A stretch of DNA of 64,000 nt from Streptomyces spirodelae (GCF_017676385.1 NZ_JAFFZN010000021.1:85187-149186), one strand, 5' to 3'. Counted from the stretch's first letter, positions 44,173 through 54,100 are shown. Notes: generated by a model not told the origin, from the letters alone. Translations and numbers: made by a program.

Positions 44173-44544
44173 CTACAGGCGGGAGCCGTCCGGGGCGCGG
44201 GGACCGTAGCCGCAGGCGCGGTCGGTGGCGATGTGGGCCAGCCAGCCGCAGGCGGCCACATGGAGAGGCCGGCTGCCCAGCAGGCGGGCCGCGCCGAAGA
44301 GGGCGAGGGGGACGCCGGGCGAGTGGAGGACGTTGTAGGGGCGGACCGCGTAAGCAGGGAGGGGGTCGAAGGCGGAGGGTGCCGCTGCGATCCCGTACAG
44401 CAGGGCGACGTCAGGCAGCACGGCGCAGGTCCACAGCACGCGGCTGCGGGGCCCGCCCAGCCTGGCGCCCGCGCAGAGTGCCGCCGCGCCCACGGTGCCG
44501 CTGCAGACCCGGCCCCAGGGGCTGCGCCAGCTCCAGCCGGTCAT
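44173..44544 (-). CDS. DUF4260-family small membrane protein
   Basis: A 123-residue protein with three hydrophobic segments. The C-terminal WLAHIATDRACGYGPRAPDGS matches the DUF4260 signature (a His, Asp and GYG block), and YAVRPYNVLHSPGVPLALFG fits the preceding family motif. Its function is unknown. It overlaps the alpha/beta-hydrolase stop by 4 bp, so it is the last gene of the FAAL-to-DUF4260 operon. A role in membrane delivery or release of a lipid product is only suggested by position. Confidence 0.75.
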   Translation of the reverse strand: MTGWSWRSPWGRVCSGTVGAAALCAGARLGGPRSRVLWTCAVLPDVALLYGIAAAPSAFDPLPAYAVRPYNVLHSPGVPLALFGAARLLGSRPLHVAACGWLAHIATDRACGYGPRAPDGSRL

Positions 44545-45644
44545 GTCCGCACCCTCCCCCGACGGGTCCTGAGCGCTCCGGCGACAGCGCACAGGGCTGC
44601 GCTGCGCACCGGGTGGACTCGCAGGTCGCGCAGGGCCGAGCCGAGCAGCAGGGGGCGGACGCGGGCCAGATGTGCGGGGGCGCCGTGCTCGTCGTCCACC
44701 ACGAGGAACCGCCGCCGCGCTGCCGGGTCCGCAGCCAGTGCGGCGGCGTCGCTGAGCGGCACGATGTCGTCCCGCAGCGCGGCGACATAGGTGACGGGCA
44801 GGTCCCTCAGCCGGGCCAGTTCGTCGGCCGTCAGCGCCCACTCCCCCAGTTCGGCCGGGGGGCGGCCGGTGAGCCGTCTCAGCGTGTGCGCCGTGGTCGT
44901 CGGGAGCCCGGTGCGCCAGTCGTGGTCGAGGAAGAAGTGCCGTACGGGAGCGCCCACGGTGGAGACGCCCACCAGGCGGCGGTCCTCCAGCGCGGCCCGC
45001 AGCGCGAGGTGGCCGCCGAAGCTGAGCGCTATGGCGTGGGTGCGGCGGACGTCGGCGCTGTCCGCGAGGCGGTCGAGGAGCGCGCCGATCATGGCGGGTG
45101 CCGCGGTGTCGTACGGCAGCGTGTTCTCACCCACGCCGGGCAGTTCGGTGACCGCGAGGGCTGTACCCAGCGCGGCGGCGCGGGCCAGCAGCGGAGCCCA
45201 CTGCTCCTTGACGGAGACGATGCCGCCGCACACCAGGATCAGCGGGCGGGGCGCCTGCCGGGAAAGACCGGCTGTCCACGCCGCGAACCGCCCTCCGCCC
45301 GAGGGGGCTTCGACCTCCAGTCGGCCGATGCCGGGGCGGGTGGCGCGCCAGCGGTCGAAGGAGCGGACGCACAGCCGCTGGGCGCGCTCGCGTGCCGGTC
45401 CGTCCACGGAGGGGAAGCGGGCCAGCGCGTAGTGGCGGGCCGCGTCGAGGTGGTGGCCGCGCGCCGCGAGGGCGTCTCCCGCGCGGTTCCAGACGGCGGG
45501 CCAGGAGTCGGCGTCGTCGCCGTACGCGGTGCGGATGCGGGAGAGGACGGCACGGCAGCGGGCGGCCGGGATGCCCTGCGCGCGGGCGTGCAGGGGCGCG
45601 AGGGCGCGGAGTTCGCCGAGCGGCGGTGCCTCGGTGACGCTCAT
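44541..45644 (-). CDS. Alpha/beta hydrolase (FrsA-like)
   Basis: A 367-residue protein with an N-terminal helical lid part (about 1-115) and a hydrolase core. The nucleophile elbow is AIALSFGGHLALRAAL near residue 200, where Ala replaces the usual first Gly of GxSxG. The oxyanion strand is PLILVCGGIVSVKEQW near 135. DVVPLSD-like and VVDDEHGAPAHL segments supply Asp and His near 305-325. It resembles FrsA/DUF1100 esterases and hydrolases in polyketide clusters. It could cleave or dehydrate the assembled lipid; in agglomerin-type tetronate pathways a hydrolase-fold enzyme makes the exocyclic alkene. It is coupled on both sides by 4-bp overlaps. Confidence 0.82.
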   Translation of the reverse strand: MSVTEAPPLGELRALAPLHARAQGIPAARCRAVLSRIRTAYGDDADSWPAVWNRAGDALAARGHHLDAARHYALARFPSVDGPARERAQRLCVRSFDRWRATRPGIGRLEVEAPSGGGRFAAWTAGLSRQAPRPLILVCGGIVSVKEQWAPLLARAAALGTALAVTELPGVGENTLPYDTAAPAMIGALLDRLADSADVRRTHAIALSFGGHLALRAALEDRRLVGVSTVGAPVRHFFLDHDWRTGLPTTTAHTLRRLTGRPPAELGEWALTADELARLRDLPVTYVAALRDDIVPLSDAAALAADPAARRRFLVVDDEHGAPAHLARVRPLLLGSALRDLRVHPVRSAALCAVAGALRTRRGRVRT

Positions 45645-46957
45645 ACGAGCCTCACCTCCGGTGTGCGTGCCGCCTGTCTCAGCGGGGTGTGGCCCGGGAA
45701 GTAGGCGGGGGCCAGCACCCGCCTCCGCAGCGCCGGGCTGGCGTCGAGGGCGCGGTAGACGGTACGGCGCAGCGCGGTGGCCGCGGGCGCGGTGAGCGTG
45801 AACATCCGCTCCTGCCGCAGCTGGAGCGCGCGCGAGCGGCGTACGTGGGGCTCCCGGCGGCGCTGGAAGAGCTGCAGTGCCGCCAGGAGGGCGCGGCTGT
45901 GTGCCCGTCGGTCGCGGCCCAGCGCCTCGGCGGCCAGCGTGGCCAACTCCACCGCGTCGGCCAGTGCGTGGTTGACGCCTTGGCCGAGGACGGGCGAGAG
46001 GGTGTGCGCGGCGTCGCCGATCAGGACGACCCCGGGCGCCGACCAGCGCGGTACCTCGGCGGTGAAGATGTCCAGCAGCGCCGTGTCCGACCAGCTGTGC
46101 AGGCTCGTGCGGGCGGCGGCCCCCGCCTGCGGGGCCAGCCGGTCGAGGCGGGTGTGCAGTCCGCCGAGGCCACCGGAGCGCAGCGTCCGCAGCCCGCCCT
46201 TGGGGATGTTGAGGCCCACCCGGAGCGTGCCGTCCGTGCTGGGCAGGAAGAGGCCGTGGCTGTCCCCCGCGATCCGCACCCGGTAGGCGCGCCGGTCCCA
46301 GTCCGCCGGGAAGGGCAGCTTCAGCCACACCACGTCGCGCTGCAGCGGTGTGTGGCGTGCGTGCTCGGCCAGTCCGCTCAGTCTGCGTACGGCGCTGTAG
46401 CGGCCGTCGGCGCCGACGGTCAGCGCCGCCGTCACCCGTACCGGGCCTGTGGGGGTGTTCGCCCGTACACCGGTCACCGCGGGGCCGTCCACCAGCAGTC
46501 CGGTCACGGTGGCGGGCTCCAGTACGGTACAGCCGCCCGGCTGCCTGCCGGTCTGTTCGGCGAGCGCTGTCAGCAGGGTGTGCTGTGCCAGCTCGACCGG
46601 GTGCCGGTAGCGGTAGGGGAAGTCGGCGAACCGCACGTCGAGCACCCGCTGTCCTGCGTCCTCGATCTCCAGCCGGTCCACCCGGTGTGCCGCCTGCCGT
46701 ACCCGTTCCCCGACGCCGAGCAGATCCAGCAGCCGTACGCCGTCAGGGGAGACGGACTCGCCCCGGAAGGCCGGGCCCGCGCCGCGCGCCGGGTCGCGCT
46801 TCTCCAGCAGGACGACGTCGCAGCCCAGCCGGGTCAGCGCCAGCGCGAGGGCCCGGCCGCCGGGTCCGCCGCCGACCACGCACACGTCCGCGCTCAGCGC
46901 GCTCGCTTCCGCACTCGGCGCTTCCCCGCCGTGCCTCTCATTCCGCTCATTCCGCAC
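45641..46957 (-). CDS. FAD-dependent oxygenase/oxidoreductase (PHBH fold)
   Basis: A 438-residue flavoprotein. The Rossmann motif is DVCVVGGGPGGRALALALT near residue 25, followed by EKRDPARGAGPAFRGESVSP. The second FAD motif is VVLIGDAAHTLSPVLGQGVN near residue 320. The C-terminal 80 residues are helical and Arg-rich, as in group A monooxygenases and geranylgeranyl-reductase-like proteins. It would hydroxylate, epoxidise or desaturate the lipid or ring. The ORF overlaps the PPTase by 11 bp. The substrate cannot be inferred beyond operon membership. Confidence 0.85.
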   Translation of the reverse strand: MRNERNERHGGEAPSAEASALSADVCVVGGGPGGRALALALTRLGCDVVLLEKRDPARGAGPAFRGESVSPDGVRLLDLLGVGERVRQAAHRVDRLEIEDAGQRVLDVRFADFPYRYRHPVELAQHTLLTALAEQTGRQPGGCTVLEPATVTGLLVDGPAVTGVRANTPTGPVRVTAALTVGADGRYSAVRRLSGLAEHARHTPLQRDVVWLKLPFPADWDRRAYRVRIAGDSHGLFLPSTDGTLRVGLNIPKGGLRTLRSGGLGGLHTRLDRLAPQAGAAARTSLHSWSDTALLDIFTAEVPRWSAPGVVLIGDAAHTLSPVLGQGVNHALADAVELATLAAEALGRDRRAHSRALLAALQLFQRRREPHVRRSRALQLRQERMFTLTAPAATALRRTVYRALDASPALRRRVLAPAYFPGHTPLRQAARTPEVRLV

Positions 46958-47819
46958 GGTCTCCCGCCTCCCCCGTCTCCTCCACCAGTGCGGCGATCAG
47001 CCCCGCGTCCAGCATGGTGGCCGCCGCCGTGTCGTCCGTATCGCCGAAGCCCGCGTCGAAGAGGGCGACGCTGACGGTGTACGCCCGGTCCACCAGGCAG
47101 GTGTGGAACGCCCATTCGGCGCCGGTGCCGGGCGCCCCGTCGGGCCGCAGCACCTGCACATTGCGGTCCTGCGGGCTGAACCCGAACTCGGTGAAGCGGA
47201 ACCGCATCCCTTGCCCGATGGCCTTGCTGTACGCCTCCTTCAGCGTCCACAGCCGCACCAGCGCCGCGTTCCGCCGCTCCTCGGCGATCTGCGCCAGGGT
47301 GCGGCGCTCGTAGGGCGTACAGACCTGGTTCTCGGTGCCCAGCCCCAGCATGGGACGGTCCTTGGCCTCCGCGTCGACGCCGATCCAGCCGCGCCGGGTG
47401 AGGCCGACGAGCAGCAGGTTCTCGGTGTGGCTGAGGCTGATGTCGATCTGGTCGAGGCCGCGCAGATAGGGCCGCCCGCCGGGCTTGTAGGCCAGCTCGA
47501 CGCTCTCGGGCGACGCTTCGATCACGGCGCAGGCCACATGTTTGAGCAGCAGCCGGGAAGCGACGAAGCGGGACCTGACCTGCGGGTGGGTCATCGCCTG
47601 GAAGCGGGCGTGGTCCCGGCCCAGCAGCGGGCGCAGCCGTGGGTCGTCCAGGTCAGCCGGCAGCCACTCCTCCAGCCGCCCGTGCACGACGACGCTGCCG
47701 TGGCGCTCGACCGCCACGCGGACCCGCTCCCAGGGTCCCTCCGGTCCGCTCATCCGCACCGGGTGGGCGAACGCCTCCGCCGTCCGGCCGTCCGTCGCGG
47801 GGCCCAAGGTGATCGCCAT
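46947..47819 (-). CDS. Sfp-type 4'-phosphopantetheinyl transferase
   Basis: A 290-residue Sfp/AcpT-type PPTase. Family motifs are DISLSHTENLLLVGLT, GWIGVDAEAKDRPM with the Mg-binding Asp, and RLWTLKEAYSKAIGQGM with Glu/Lys near residue 195. An N-terminal extension of about 75 residues is longer than in Sfp. It converts apo-ACPs and the PKS ACP domain to the holo form with CoA. It lies in the same operon as two ACPs and a KS-AT-ACP, its natural targets. It may also serve the aromatic ACP at 28875. A GGAGGG lies before the ATG. The 115 bp before it holds only a short untranslated or leader stretch. Confidence 0.93.
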   Translation of the reverse strand: MAITLGPATDGRTAEAFAHPVRMSGPEGPWERVRVAVERHGSVVVHGRLEEWLPADLDDPRLRPLLGRDHARFQAMTHPQVRSRFVASRLLLKHVACAVIEASPESVELAYKPGGRPYLRGLDQIDISLSHTENLLLVGLTRRGWIGVDAEAKDRPMLGLGTENQVCTPYERRTLAQIAEERRNAALVRLWTLKEAYSKAIGQGMRFRFTEFGFSPQDRNVQVLRPDGAPGTGAEWAFHTCLVDRAYTVSVALFDAGFGDTDDTAAATMLDAGLIAALVEETGEAGDRAE

Positions 47820-47933
47820 GCCAGCCCTCCAGGCGTGTGACCACGCCGTCGAGTACGTCCGCCCGGCGGCGGCCCGGCGAGCCCACCGCGAGCGTGCCCG
47901 GCAGCGCCTGCCGGGCGGTCGGGGCGCGGGCGG

Positions 47934-48161
47934 TCATGCGCCCACCGCCACGGCCCAGATGTCGCGCAGGCTGCGGGCCTGGAGCACGGCGTCCACCGGC
48001 ACCGGGCGGCCCAGTTCGTGCTCCAGCAGCGCGACCAGCCGCAACAGGTGTACGGAGTCCCACTCGGCCAGCTCGGTCAGCTCCGCTGCCGCGTCGGCTG
48101 GTGCGAGCGCCGTTCCGAGATGGGTGTTGGCCAGTTCGATCAGTTCTTCGACGGTGCGCAT
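47934..48161 (-). CDS. Acyl carrier protein 2 (FkbH partner)
   Basis: A 75-residue ACP with the carrier serine in EWDSVHLLRLVALLE near residue 36. It begins 4 bp after the FkbH-like stop, the usual neighbour of the dedicated glyceryl-ACP in tetronate and methoxymalonyl pathways. It would carry the glyceryl thioester made by the FkbH-like enzyme. The variant WDSV replaces the common LDSL. A short open frame starting over its stop codon was seen but is only a shadow of the PPTase region. Confidence 0.9.
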   Translation of the reverse strand: MRTVEELIELANTHLGTALAPADAAAELTELAEWDSVHLLRLVALLEHELGRPVPVDAVLQARSLRDIWAVAVGA

Positions 48162-48165
48162 ACCC

Positions 48166-50100
48166 TCACCTCCCTCCCCGCGGGACCGCCGGCTGCCGCT
48201 CGTCGGGCAGCCGCAGTCGCAGCCTGAGGTGACCGGGCACCGGGCCGAGCCGCCGGAGCGAGTGACGGAAGCGGATCTCGGTGGCCGTCCCGGGGCCGCC
48301 GATGGTGGTGAAGCCGTGCTGGGGCCACAGCGTCCGCAGCGCCCCGTTGGCACGGGTGGGACTCCAGCGCGCGTGCACGGCGGTGAACCCGGCCTCCCGT
48401 GCGGCCCGCAGCAGCCCGCTCACCGTGGCATCCTCGATGCCCCGGCCCAGCACCCGGCAGCTGAGCACCAGGTTGTCCACCGACAGCCGGCCGGCTCCTG
48501 CCCGGGCGAAGACGGCACCGACCACCCCGTCGTCACCGAACCTGTCGGCCGCACGGACGGCCAGCACCACGGCGCCGGGCGCTGCGGCGCGCTGCCGCAC
48601 CTGCTCGGTGCTCAGCCGCTCGCCGGTCAGGTTGAACCTGTTGGTGCGCAGGCTGAGCTGCGCCAGCCTGGCCAGTTCGTGCTCGTACGGGGGAGAGATC
48701 TCCACTCGCAGGTCCAGGCTGTCGAGGAACGCGCGGTAGTCGGCGGAGCCGGCCTCGAACCGCTCGCGGGCCGCCCGCTGGGCGTAGCGCACCGGCCGCA
48801 GCCGGTCCTCGTCGGTGAGCGCCGGGGTGTCGAACCAGCCGTCCGCGAGCAGGCGTTCGGCGTGCAGCGCGGGCTCGCTGTCCAGCGGGACCACGGCGGC
48901 ACCGGGCACGCCGGCCCGGACGGTCTCCCGCTCGAAGGGTGTGTCGTCGGCGAAGACCACCGCCTCCGGCGCGATGCCCAGCCGTTCGGCGATGGTGTGC
49001 ACGCCCTCGGCCTTGGAGCCCCAGTCGGCCACGACGGTCACGAAGTCGTCGGCGCTCAGGGGGAACTCGGGATGCTCCGCCAGGGCGCGGGCCACGTCCT
49101 GAGGGTCGTTCTTGCTGCAGACGGCGAGCAGCACGCCCTGTGCGGCGAGCTGTTTGACGGTGTGCTGGAAGGCGCCGAAAGCGGCACCGCGCAGGGAGCC
49201 GGCCGCGGTGACGCCCTCGGGCCCGTCCTCGGCCAGCACGCCGTCCCACAGGGTGCCGTCCAGATCGAGCACCAGGCACTTCTTGGCCTGGCCGCGCAGT
49301 CCGCGGATCAGGTGGGCGGCCTCGCGGGCGTAGCCGGTAAGCAGTTGGGCTGTGCAGTGCGCGTCGGCGTAGGCGCCGAGCCTCGGCTCGTCCGCGCGGG
49401 CCCCGGCGCTGGTGACCGGCTCCAGATCGAGGACGGCCAGCCCGTCGGAGGGGCGTGCCATGTAGAGCAGGTCGGCGTTGAACTGCCGCCACAGTCCGCC
49501 CAGTTCCGCGCGCTGTGCCAGAGAGGTGAGCTGGTGGGTGAAGCGGTGCAGCAGGGGCACGGTGTTCAGCACGAGGGTGGCGCCGGGCGGTGCGCAGGCG
49601 GCGTGTGTGGCGGCCAGTTCGCCGAGCGCCTTGCGCTGCCTCTCGGCCGCGACGCTCACCTCGATCGGCTGCCAGGGCGCCGCCACCTTGTCCCATACGG
49701 TGAGCGGGTCCAGGACGCACAGGGTGACGTCGGGCGCGTGGGTGTAGAGCGGGGAGCCGGGGTCGGCCAGGTCGCCCAGGTAGCCGCCTGCACCGCACAC
49801 CCGGGTGCGGGCCAGGATGCCGTGCCGGGCCAGCTGACCGGTGAGTGCGGGCACCACGTCGCCGACGGTGCCGCGTCCCGTGACGGCGATCCGGACGGTG
49901 GGCGTCTCCGGGTGGTGGCCGAGCACCTCGTCCGGGTCGAGCGGGGCGAGCACCCGTCCGGCGAAGTCGAGCTCATCGGGGCCCGCGTCGGCGAGCAGCT
50001 CCCGCAGGTCCGGGTAGCCGGTGGCGAGCCGGCCCTGGGCGTGCAGGGTGCGCAGTCGGGCTCCCGGCGAGGAGCGCCGCACGAGGTCTCGGTCACGCAT
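48166..50100 (-). CDS. FkbH-like glyceryl-ACP synthase (HAD/GNAT type)
   Basis: A 644-residue FkbH-family protein. The N-terminal half (about 1-270) resembles an SGNH-hydrolase-like part. The HAD phosphatase motif is LVLDLDGTLWDGVLAEDG near residue 280, and the second HAD motif is CSKNDPQDV near 325. The C-terminal 200 residues include SLRTNRFNLTGERLS and a GNAT-like domain. FkbH proteins take 1,3-bisphosphoglycerate, dephosphorylate it and load the glyceryl group onto an ACP. The glyceryl-ACP then becomes methoxymalonyl-ACP or joins a tetronate ring. Methoxymalonate-specific dehydrogenase and methyltransferase genes are absent, so the tetronate route is preferred. It overlaps KAS III by 8 bp. 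Confidence 0.9.
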   Translation of the reverse strand: MRDRDLVRRSSPGARLRTLHAQGRLATGYPDLRELLADAGPDELDFAGRVLAPLDPDEVLGHHPETPTVRIAVTGRGTVGDVVPALTGQLARHGILARTRVCGAGGYLGDLADPGSPLYTHAPDVTLCVLDPLTVWDKVAAPWQPIEVSVAAERQRKALGELAATHAACAPPGATLVLNTVPLLHRFTHQLTSLAQRAELGGLWRQFNADLLYMARPSDGLAVLDLEPVTSAGARADEPRLGAYADAHCTAQLLTGYAREAAHLIRGLRGQAKKCLVLDLDGTLWDGVLAEDGPEGVTAAGSLRGAAFGAFQHTVKQLAAQGVLLAVCSKNDPQDVARALAEHPEFPLSADDFVTVVADWGSKAEGVHTIAERLGIAPEAVVFADDTPFERETVRAGVPGAAVVPLDSEPALHAERLLADGWFDTPALTDEDRLRPVRYAQRAARERFEAGSADYRAFLDSLDLRVEISPPYEHELARLAQLSLRTNRFNLTGERLSTEQVRQRAAAPGAVVLAVRAADRFGDDGVVGAVFARAGAGRLSVDNLVLSCRVLGRGIEDATVSGLLRAAREAGFTAVHARWSPTRANGALRTLWPQHGFTTIGGPGTATEIRFRHSLRRLGPVPGHLRLRLRLPDERQPAVPRGGR

Positions 50101-51181
50101 CGGGGGCCTCCTGGGGTGCCTCCACGGTGAAGCCGGCCCGGATCCACTTGCTGGACTCGACGGCGAGGGCCAGGGCTCGCTGGGTGGGGGTGAGGCGGGG
50201 TAGCAGTCGGTCGAGCTGGAGGAAGACCAGCGCGTTGCCGTTGTTGCCGGTCTCCGCGACACAGGAAACCGGCTCCCACTCGAATCCGTGGCCCAGCTCG
50301 CTCGTGATCCGCTCGGTCATCCGGCCGCTGAGCTGCGGCGGCAGGAGGTAGTCGACGGTCTCGGGCCGCCAGCCCGAGGCGGTCAGCAGGGTGTCGCGCA
50401 GCTCGCGGGCCAGTACGGGCACCCGGTGCTCGACGGCCTTGTAGTCCTCGGTCACCGCGGGAGGCCGGGAGTCCGGGGAGCGCAGGTCGGCGGCGCCGAA
50501 CCATTCGACGCGCTGACCCGGCGGCAGCCCGAGGCCCGCCAGCCGGTGTTCGAGATGGGTGAGCACCGCCTGGGTGCCGGGGCGTCGCGTGCCGCTGACC
50601 ACGGCGGCTCCCGCGCCGTCGCCGAAGAGTACGTAGTTGACGAGGGCGCCGGGCGGCAGCTCGCGGAAGTCCTGGGACAGATCGAGGTGTTTGCTGCACA
50701 CGTCGCCGCCGACCACCAGCCCGAGACCGGACGGGGTGACGGACAGCAGGGCGCGCGCCACGGCGAACGCCTGCACGGCGCCGCCGCAGCCGGACTGCAG
50801 CTGGTACGCGGCGGCGCCCTCGATGCCGAGGCGGTCGGCCAGCAGCGCGGCGGTGGTCGGCATCAGCGCGTCCGGGGTGGCCGTGGCCAGCACGATGAAG
50901 CCGACCTCGGAGGGCTCGGCCCCGGCGTCGGCCAGTGCCCGGTCCGCGGCGTCGGTGCACAGGTCCTCCAGCGTCCAGCGCACCCGGCCGCTGTCCAGGT
51001 CGACGGCGAAGTGCCGGGTCCTGGTGCCGATGAACGTCTCGACCCACGCCGAAGGGATGCCCAGGCGGTGGGAGAGCCGGTCGTTGCCGACCGGCTCTCC
51101 AGGAAGCGCGGTGCCCGTGCCCAGCAGATGGACGGCTGCGGCTCCCGCCGTGGTGCCTGCCCCGGCGCCGGCGCGGGGCAT
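50093..51181 (-). CDS. KAS III-like (FabH-type) condensing enzyme
   Basis: A 362-residue FabH/ChlB3-like thiolase-fold enzyme. The nucleophile is Cys132 in YQLQSGCGGAVQAFAVA. The Asn loop is AETGNNGNALVF near residue 313. The histidine motif, normally PHQAN, reads LLPPQLSG, so the expected His (position 282) is Pro. This may favour acyl transfer or ester/C-C ligation without decarboxylation. With FkbH and an ACP it matches the tetronate-forming trio, where a KAS III homologue joins glyceryl-ACP to a beta-ketoacyl thioester. It starts at the ATG 51181, which touches the PKS stop (TGATG). Confidence 0.9.
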   Translation of the reverse strand: MPRAGAGAGTTAGAAAVHLLGTGTALPGEPVGNDRLSHRLGIPSAWVETFIGTRTRHFAVDLDSGRVRWTLEDLCTDAADRALADAGAEPSEVGFIVLATATPDALMPTTAALLADRLGIEGAAAYQLQSGCGGAVQAFAVARALLSVTPSGLGLVVGGDVCSKHLDLSQDFRELPPGALVNYVLFGDGAGAAVVSGTRRPGTQAVLTHLEHRLAGLGLPPGQRVEWFGAADLRSPDSRPPAVTEDYKAVEHRVPVLARELRDTLLTASGWRPETVDYLLPPQLSGRMTERITSELGHGFEWEPVSCVAETGNNGNALVFLQLDRLLPRLTPTQRALALAVESSKWIRAGFTVEAPQEAPDA

Positions 51182-54100
51182 CAGACGGCCGCCGGTGTCG
51201 TCAGCAGGCCGCGCAGATAGGTGGCGAGGGTGCCGATGCTCACCAGGCTGGCGAGCATCTCGGGCAGTGACAGCTCGCCCAGGTCGGGAAAGCGCACTTC
51301 CAGCCGGTGTTTGAGTTCCATGAGCATCACGGAGTCGAAGCCGAGGTCGTCGTAGAAGCGCGACTCTTCGTGCAGATCGCTGGGGGCTCCACCGATGATC
51401 TCGGCGACGACGGTGCGGATGCCGGCGAGGGGCTGCCCCTGTCCGTTGGTTGCGGGCTGTGGGTTGGCTGTGGCTGGTCGCGCAGTTCCCCTCGCCCCTG
51501 AAGGGGCGCCCTTTTGCGCTTGGGAGGTCTGCTCCCCCGGACTCCGTCCGGTCCGCTCCCCCGGACTCCGTCCGGGAGGTGCCCCCAGAGGCGCAGGGCC
51601 GGCAAGCGCAGCCCCCATTGCGGGGGACGCAGGTTGCCAGGAGCGCCATTGGGTGGCGAAGACATGGGAGGGCATCCGCACGGTGCGGCGGTCCGCGTGG
51701 GCGTACAGCCGCTCCCACTCCGGGTCGAGGCCGTCCTCGTACAGCCGGGCCACCACTTCGGCAAGCTGCTCGATTCCGGAGGAGACATCGCGGCAAGGCG
51801 CCAGCGCAGCGACTCCGCGTGCGGCGTTGATCCGGCGCAGCAGCCCGCACAGCACCGGCTTGGGGCCGATCTCCACGATGTGCGTGGGAGGTTCGGCGCA
51901 CAGCGAGCTGACGGCCTCCTCGAACCGTACGGTCGCAGGTATCTGCGCCGTCCAGTAGGCGGTGTCCAGCGCGGTGCCCTCCGGTAGCGGCCCGCCGCGC
52001 ACCGTGGAGTGGAACGGAATCCTCGGCGGCGCGGCGCGCACTCCGTCGGCGGCCTCGGCGAACGCCGCGAGCACCGGCTCCATCAGCGGGGAGTGGAAGG
52101 CGTGCGAGACGGTCAGCTCGGTGCAGCCGAAGCCGCTCCGCTCCAGCTGTTCCCGGATGCGGGCCAGTCCAGCGCGGTCGCCGGAGAGCACGGTCGCGCC
52201 GGGCGCGTTGACGGCGGCGACCGCGCACAGCGGCTCCGCCTCGGCCAGCGCTCGCGCCTCTCGCTCGCGGGCCCGGGTGGCGAGCATGCCGCCGCCCTCG
52301 GGCAGCGCCTCCATCAGCGCGCCGCGCCGCGCCACCAGCCGGGCGGCGTCCGACAGCTCCAGCCCGCCGGCGATGACCGCGGCAGCGAACTCGCCGACGC
52401 TGTGCCCGATCACCGCACTCGGCCGCAGCCCCAGTTCCGTCAGGGTCCTGGCCAGGGCGTACTCGACGGCGAAGAGCGCGGGCTGCGTGAGGCCCGTACG
52501 GTGCACCCGTTCGCTGCCGCCCAGGATCAGCTCGTGCACCGGTTCGCCTGTCCACTCCAGCAGCGCGGCCGACGCGTCCTGGAGGAAGCCGCGGTAGAGC
52601 GGCGAGCTCTCGTACAGCGCGGCCGTCATCCCCGGGTACTGGGCGCCCTGTCCGGTGAACGCGAAGGCCACGGTGGGCTCCTCGGCCGCCGCGACCGGCT
52701 CCGGCATCGTCTCGGCCGCCGTCGCCAGCGCCTGGGCCAGCTCCCCGGCTGTACCGGCGACGGCGGCGAAACGGCAGGGCTGCGCCGCCCGCACCCGGTT
52801 GCTCGTGCGGCACAGCGCCGCCAGGTCCCGCTCCCCGGTACGCGCGGCGGCGGCGGCCTGGACGCGGAGGTTGGAGCGCAGCGCTTCGGGGGTGTCGGCG
52901 GAGAGGGTGAACACCCCGAGGGCACCCTCGGATTCGGCAGGGGGGAGCGGGGGCGGCGGGCCCAGGACGAGGTGTGCGTTGGTGCCGCCCATGCCGAAGC
53001 TGGAGACCCCGACCCGGCAGTCGGGCCCCTGCTCCGCCAGCTTGAGCGGCTCGTCCACCAGCCGCATCCGCCGCCTGTGCAGGCCCAGTTGACCGTTCTC
53101 GGTGCCCGCGGGCGGCCCCGGCGGCACGGCGCCGTTGTGCACCGCCAGTACCGCTTTGACCAGCCCCGCCATGCCCGAGGCGCCCTCCGTGTGCCCGATG
53201 GCGGCCTTGACCGAACCCAGCGCGAGCGGCACCGTGCGCGGGCCCTGCCGGGCGCCCAGCGCGTCGTCGAGGGCGAGGACCTCGATCAGGTCGCCGAGCG
53301 CTGTGCCGGTGCCGTGTGCCTCGACGTAGCGGATCTGGCCGGGCTCGGCGCCCGCGCGTACGCGCGCGGCGGTGACGACCTCCCGCTGCGCCGCGCGGTG
53401 CGGCGCCATGATGCCGTTGCTGCGCCCGTCCTGGTTGACGGCGCTGCCGTGGATGACGGCGTAGACCGGATCGCCGTGCCGCACCGCCTCGTCCAGTCTG
53501 CGCAGTGCCACCACGCCCACGCCCTCACCGCGACCGATACCGTCGGCCTCCGCGGCGAACGGCTTGCACCTCCCGTCGGCGGCGGCCAGTCCGGCCTGCT
53601 GGTAGATCTGGTCCAGCGCGGTGCCGATGACCACGTTGACACCACAGGCCAGCGCCAGGTCGCACTCGCCGGTCAGCAGCGCGTTGCAGGCCAGGTGCAC
53701 CGCCACCAGCGACGAGGAGCAGGCGGTGTCCACGGTGAGGCTGGGGCCGCGCAGGTCGAACTGGTAGGCGAGCCGGTTGGCGAGCATCGAGCGCCCGCTG
53801 CCGGTTCCGGTGCGCGGGGTGATGGCGGCCGGGTCGGCCAGCGCCAGCCGCGCCCAGTCGTCCGACATGGCGCCGACGTACGTCCCGGTGCGGCTGCCCG
53901 CCAGCTCGGACGGCGGCACCCCGCAGTCCTCCACGGCCCGCCAGGCGCACTGCAGCAGCAGCCGCTGCTGCGGGTCCATGGCGCTCGCCTCGGCGGTGGA
54001 GATGCCCAGGAAGCCGGGGTCGAAGGCGTCGGCGTCGGCGAGGAAGGCGCCCTTGGCCCCGGCGCGGAAGCGGGACGGCGGCGGGGCGCCGACCGCGTGC

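Noticed and set aside
47653..47937. A small gene between ACP 2 and the PPTase, starting over the ACP stop codon
   Set aside because: Most of it is a shifted frame of the PPTase N-terminus. It has no similarity pattern, although its ATGA overlap looked tempting.
48166..50100. FkbH gene as part of a methoxymalonyl-ACP extender pathway
   Set aside because: The 3-hydroxyacyl-CoA dehydrogenase and O-methyltransferase that normally accompany it are absent, the only AT has the malonyl HAFH motif, and a KAS III homologue is adjacent. The tetronate-type role fits better, though this is not proven.
47542..50130. An 862-codon frame antisense to PPTase, ACP and FkbH genes
   Set aside because: It spans the opposite strand of three well-supported genes and has no motif of its own.
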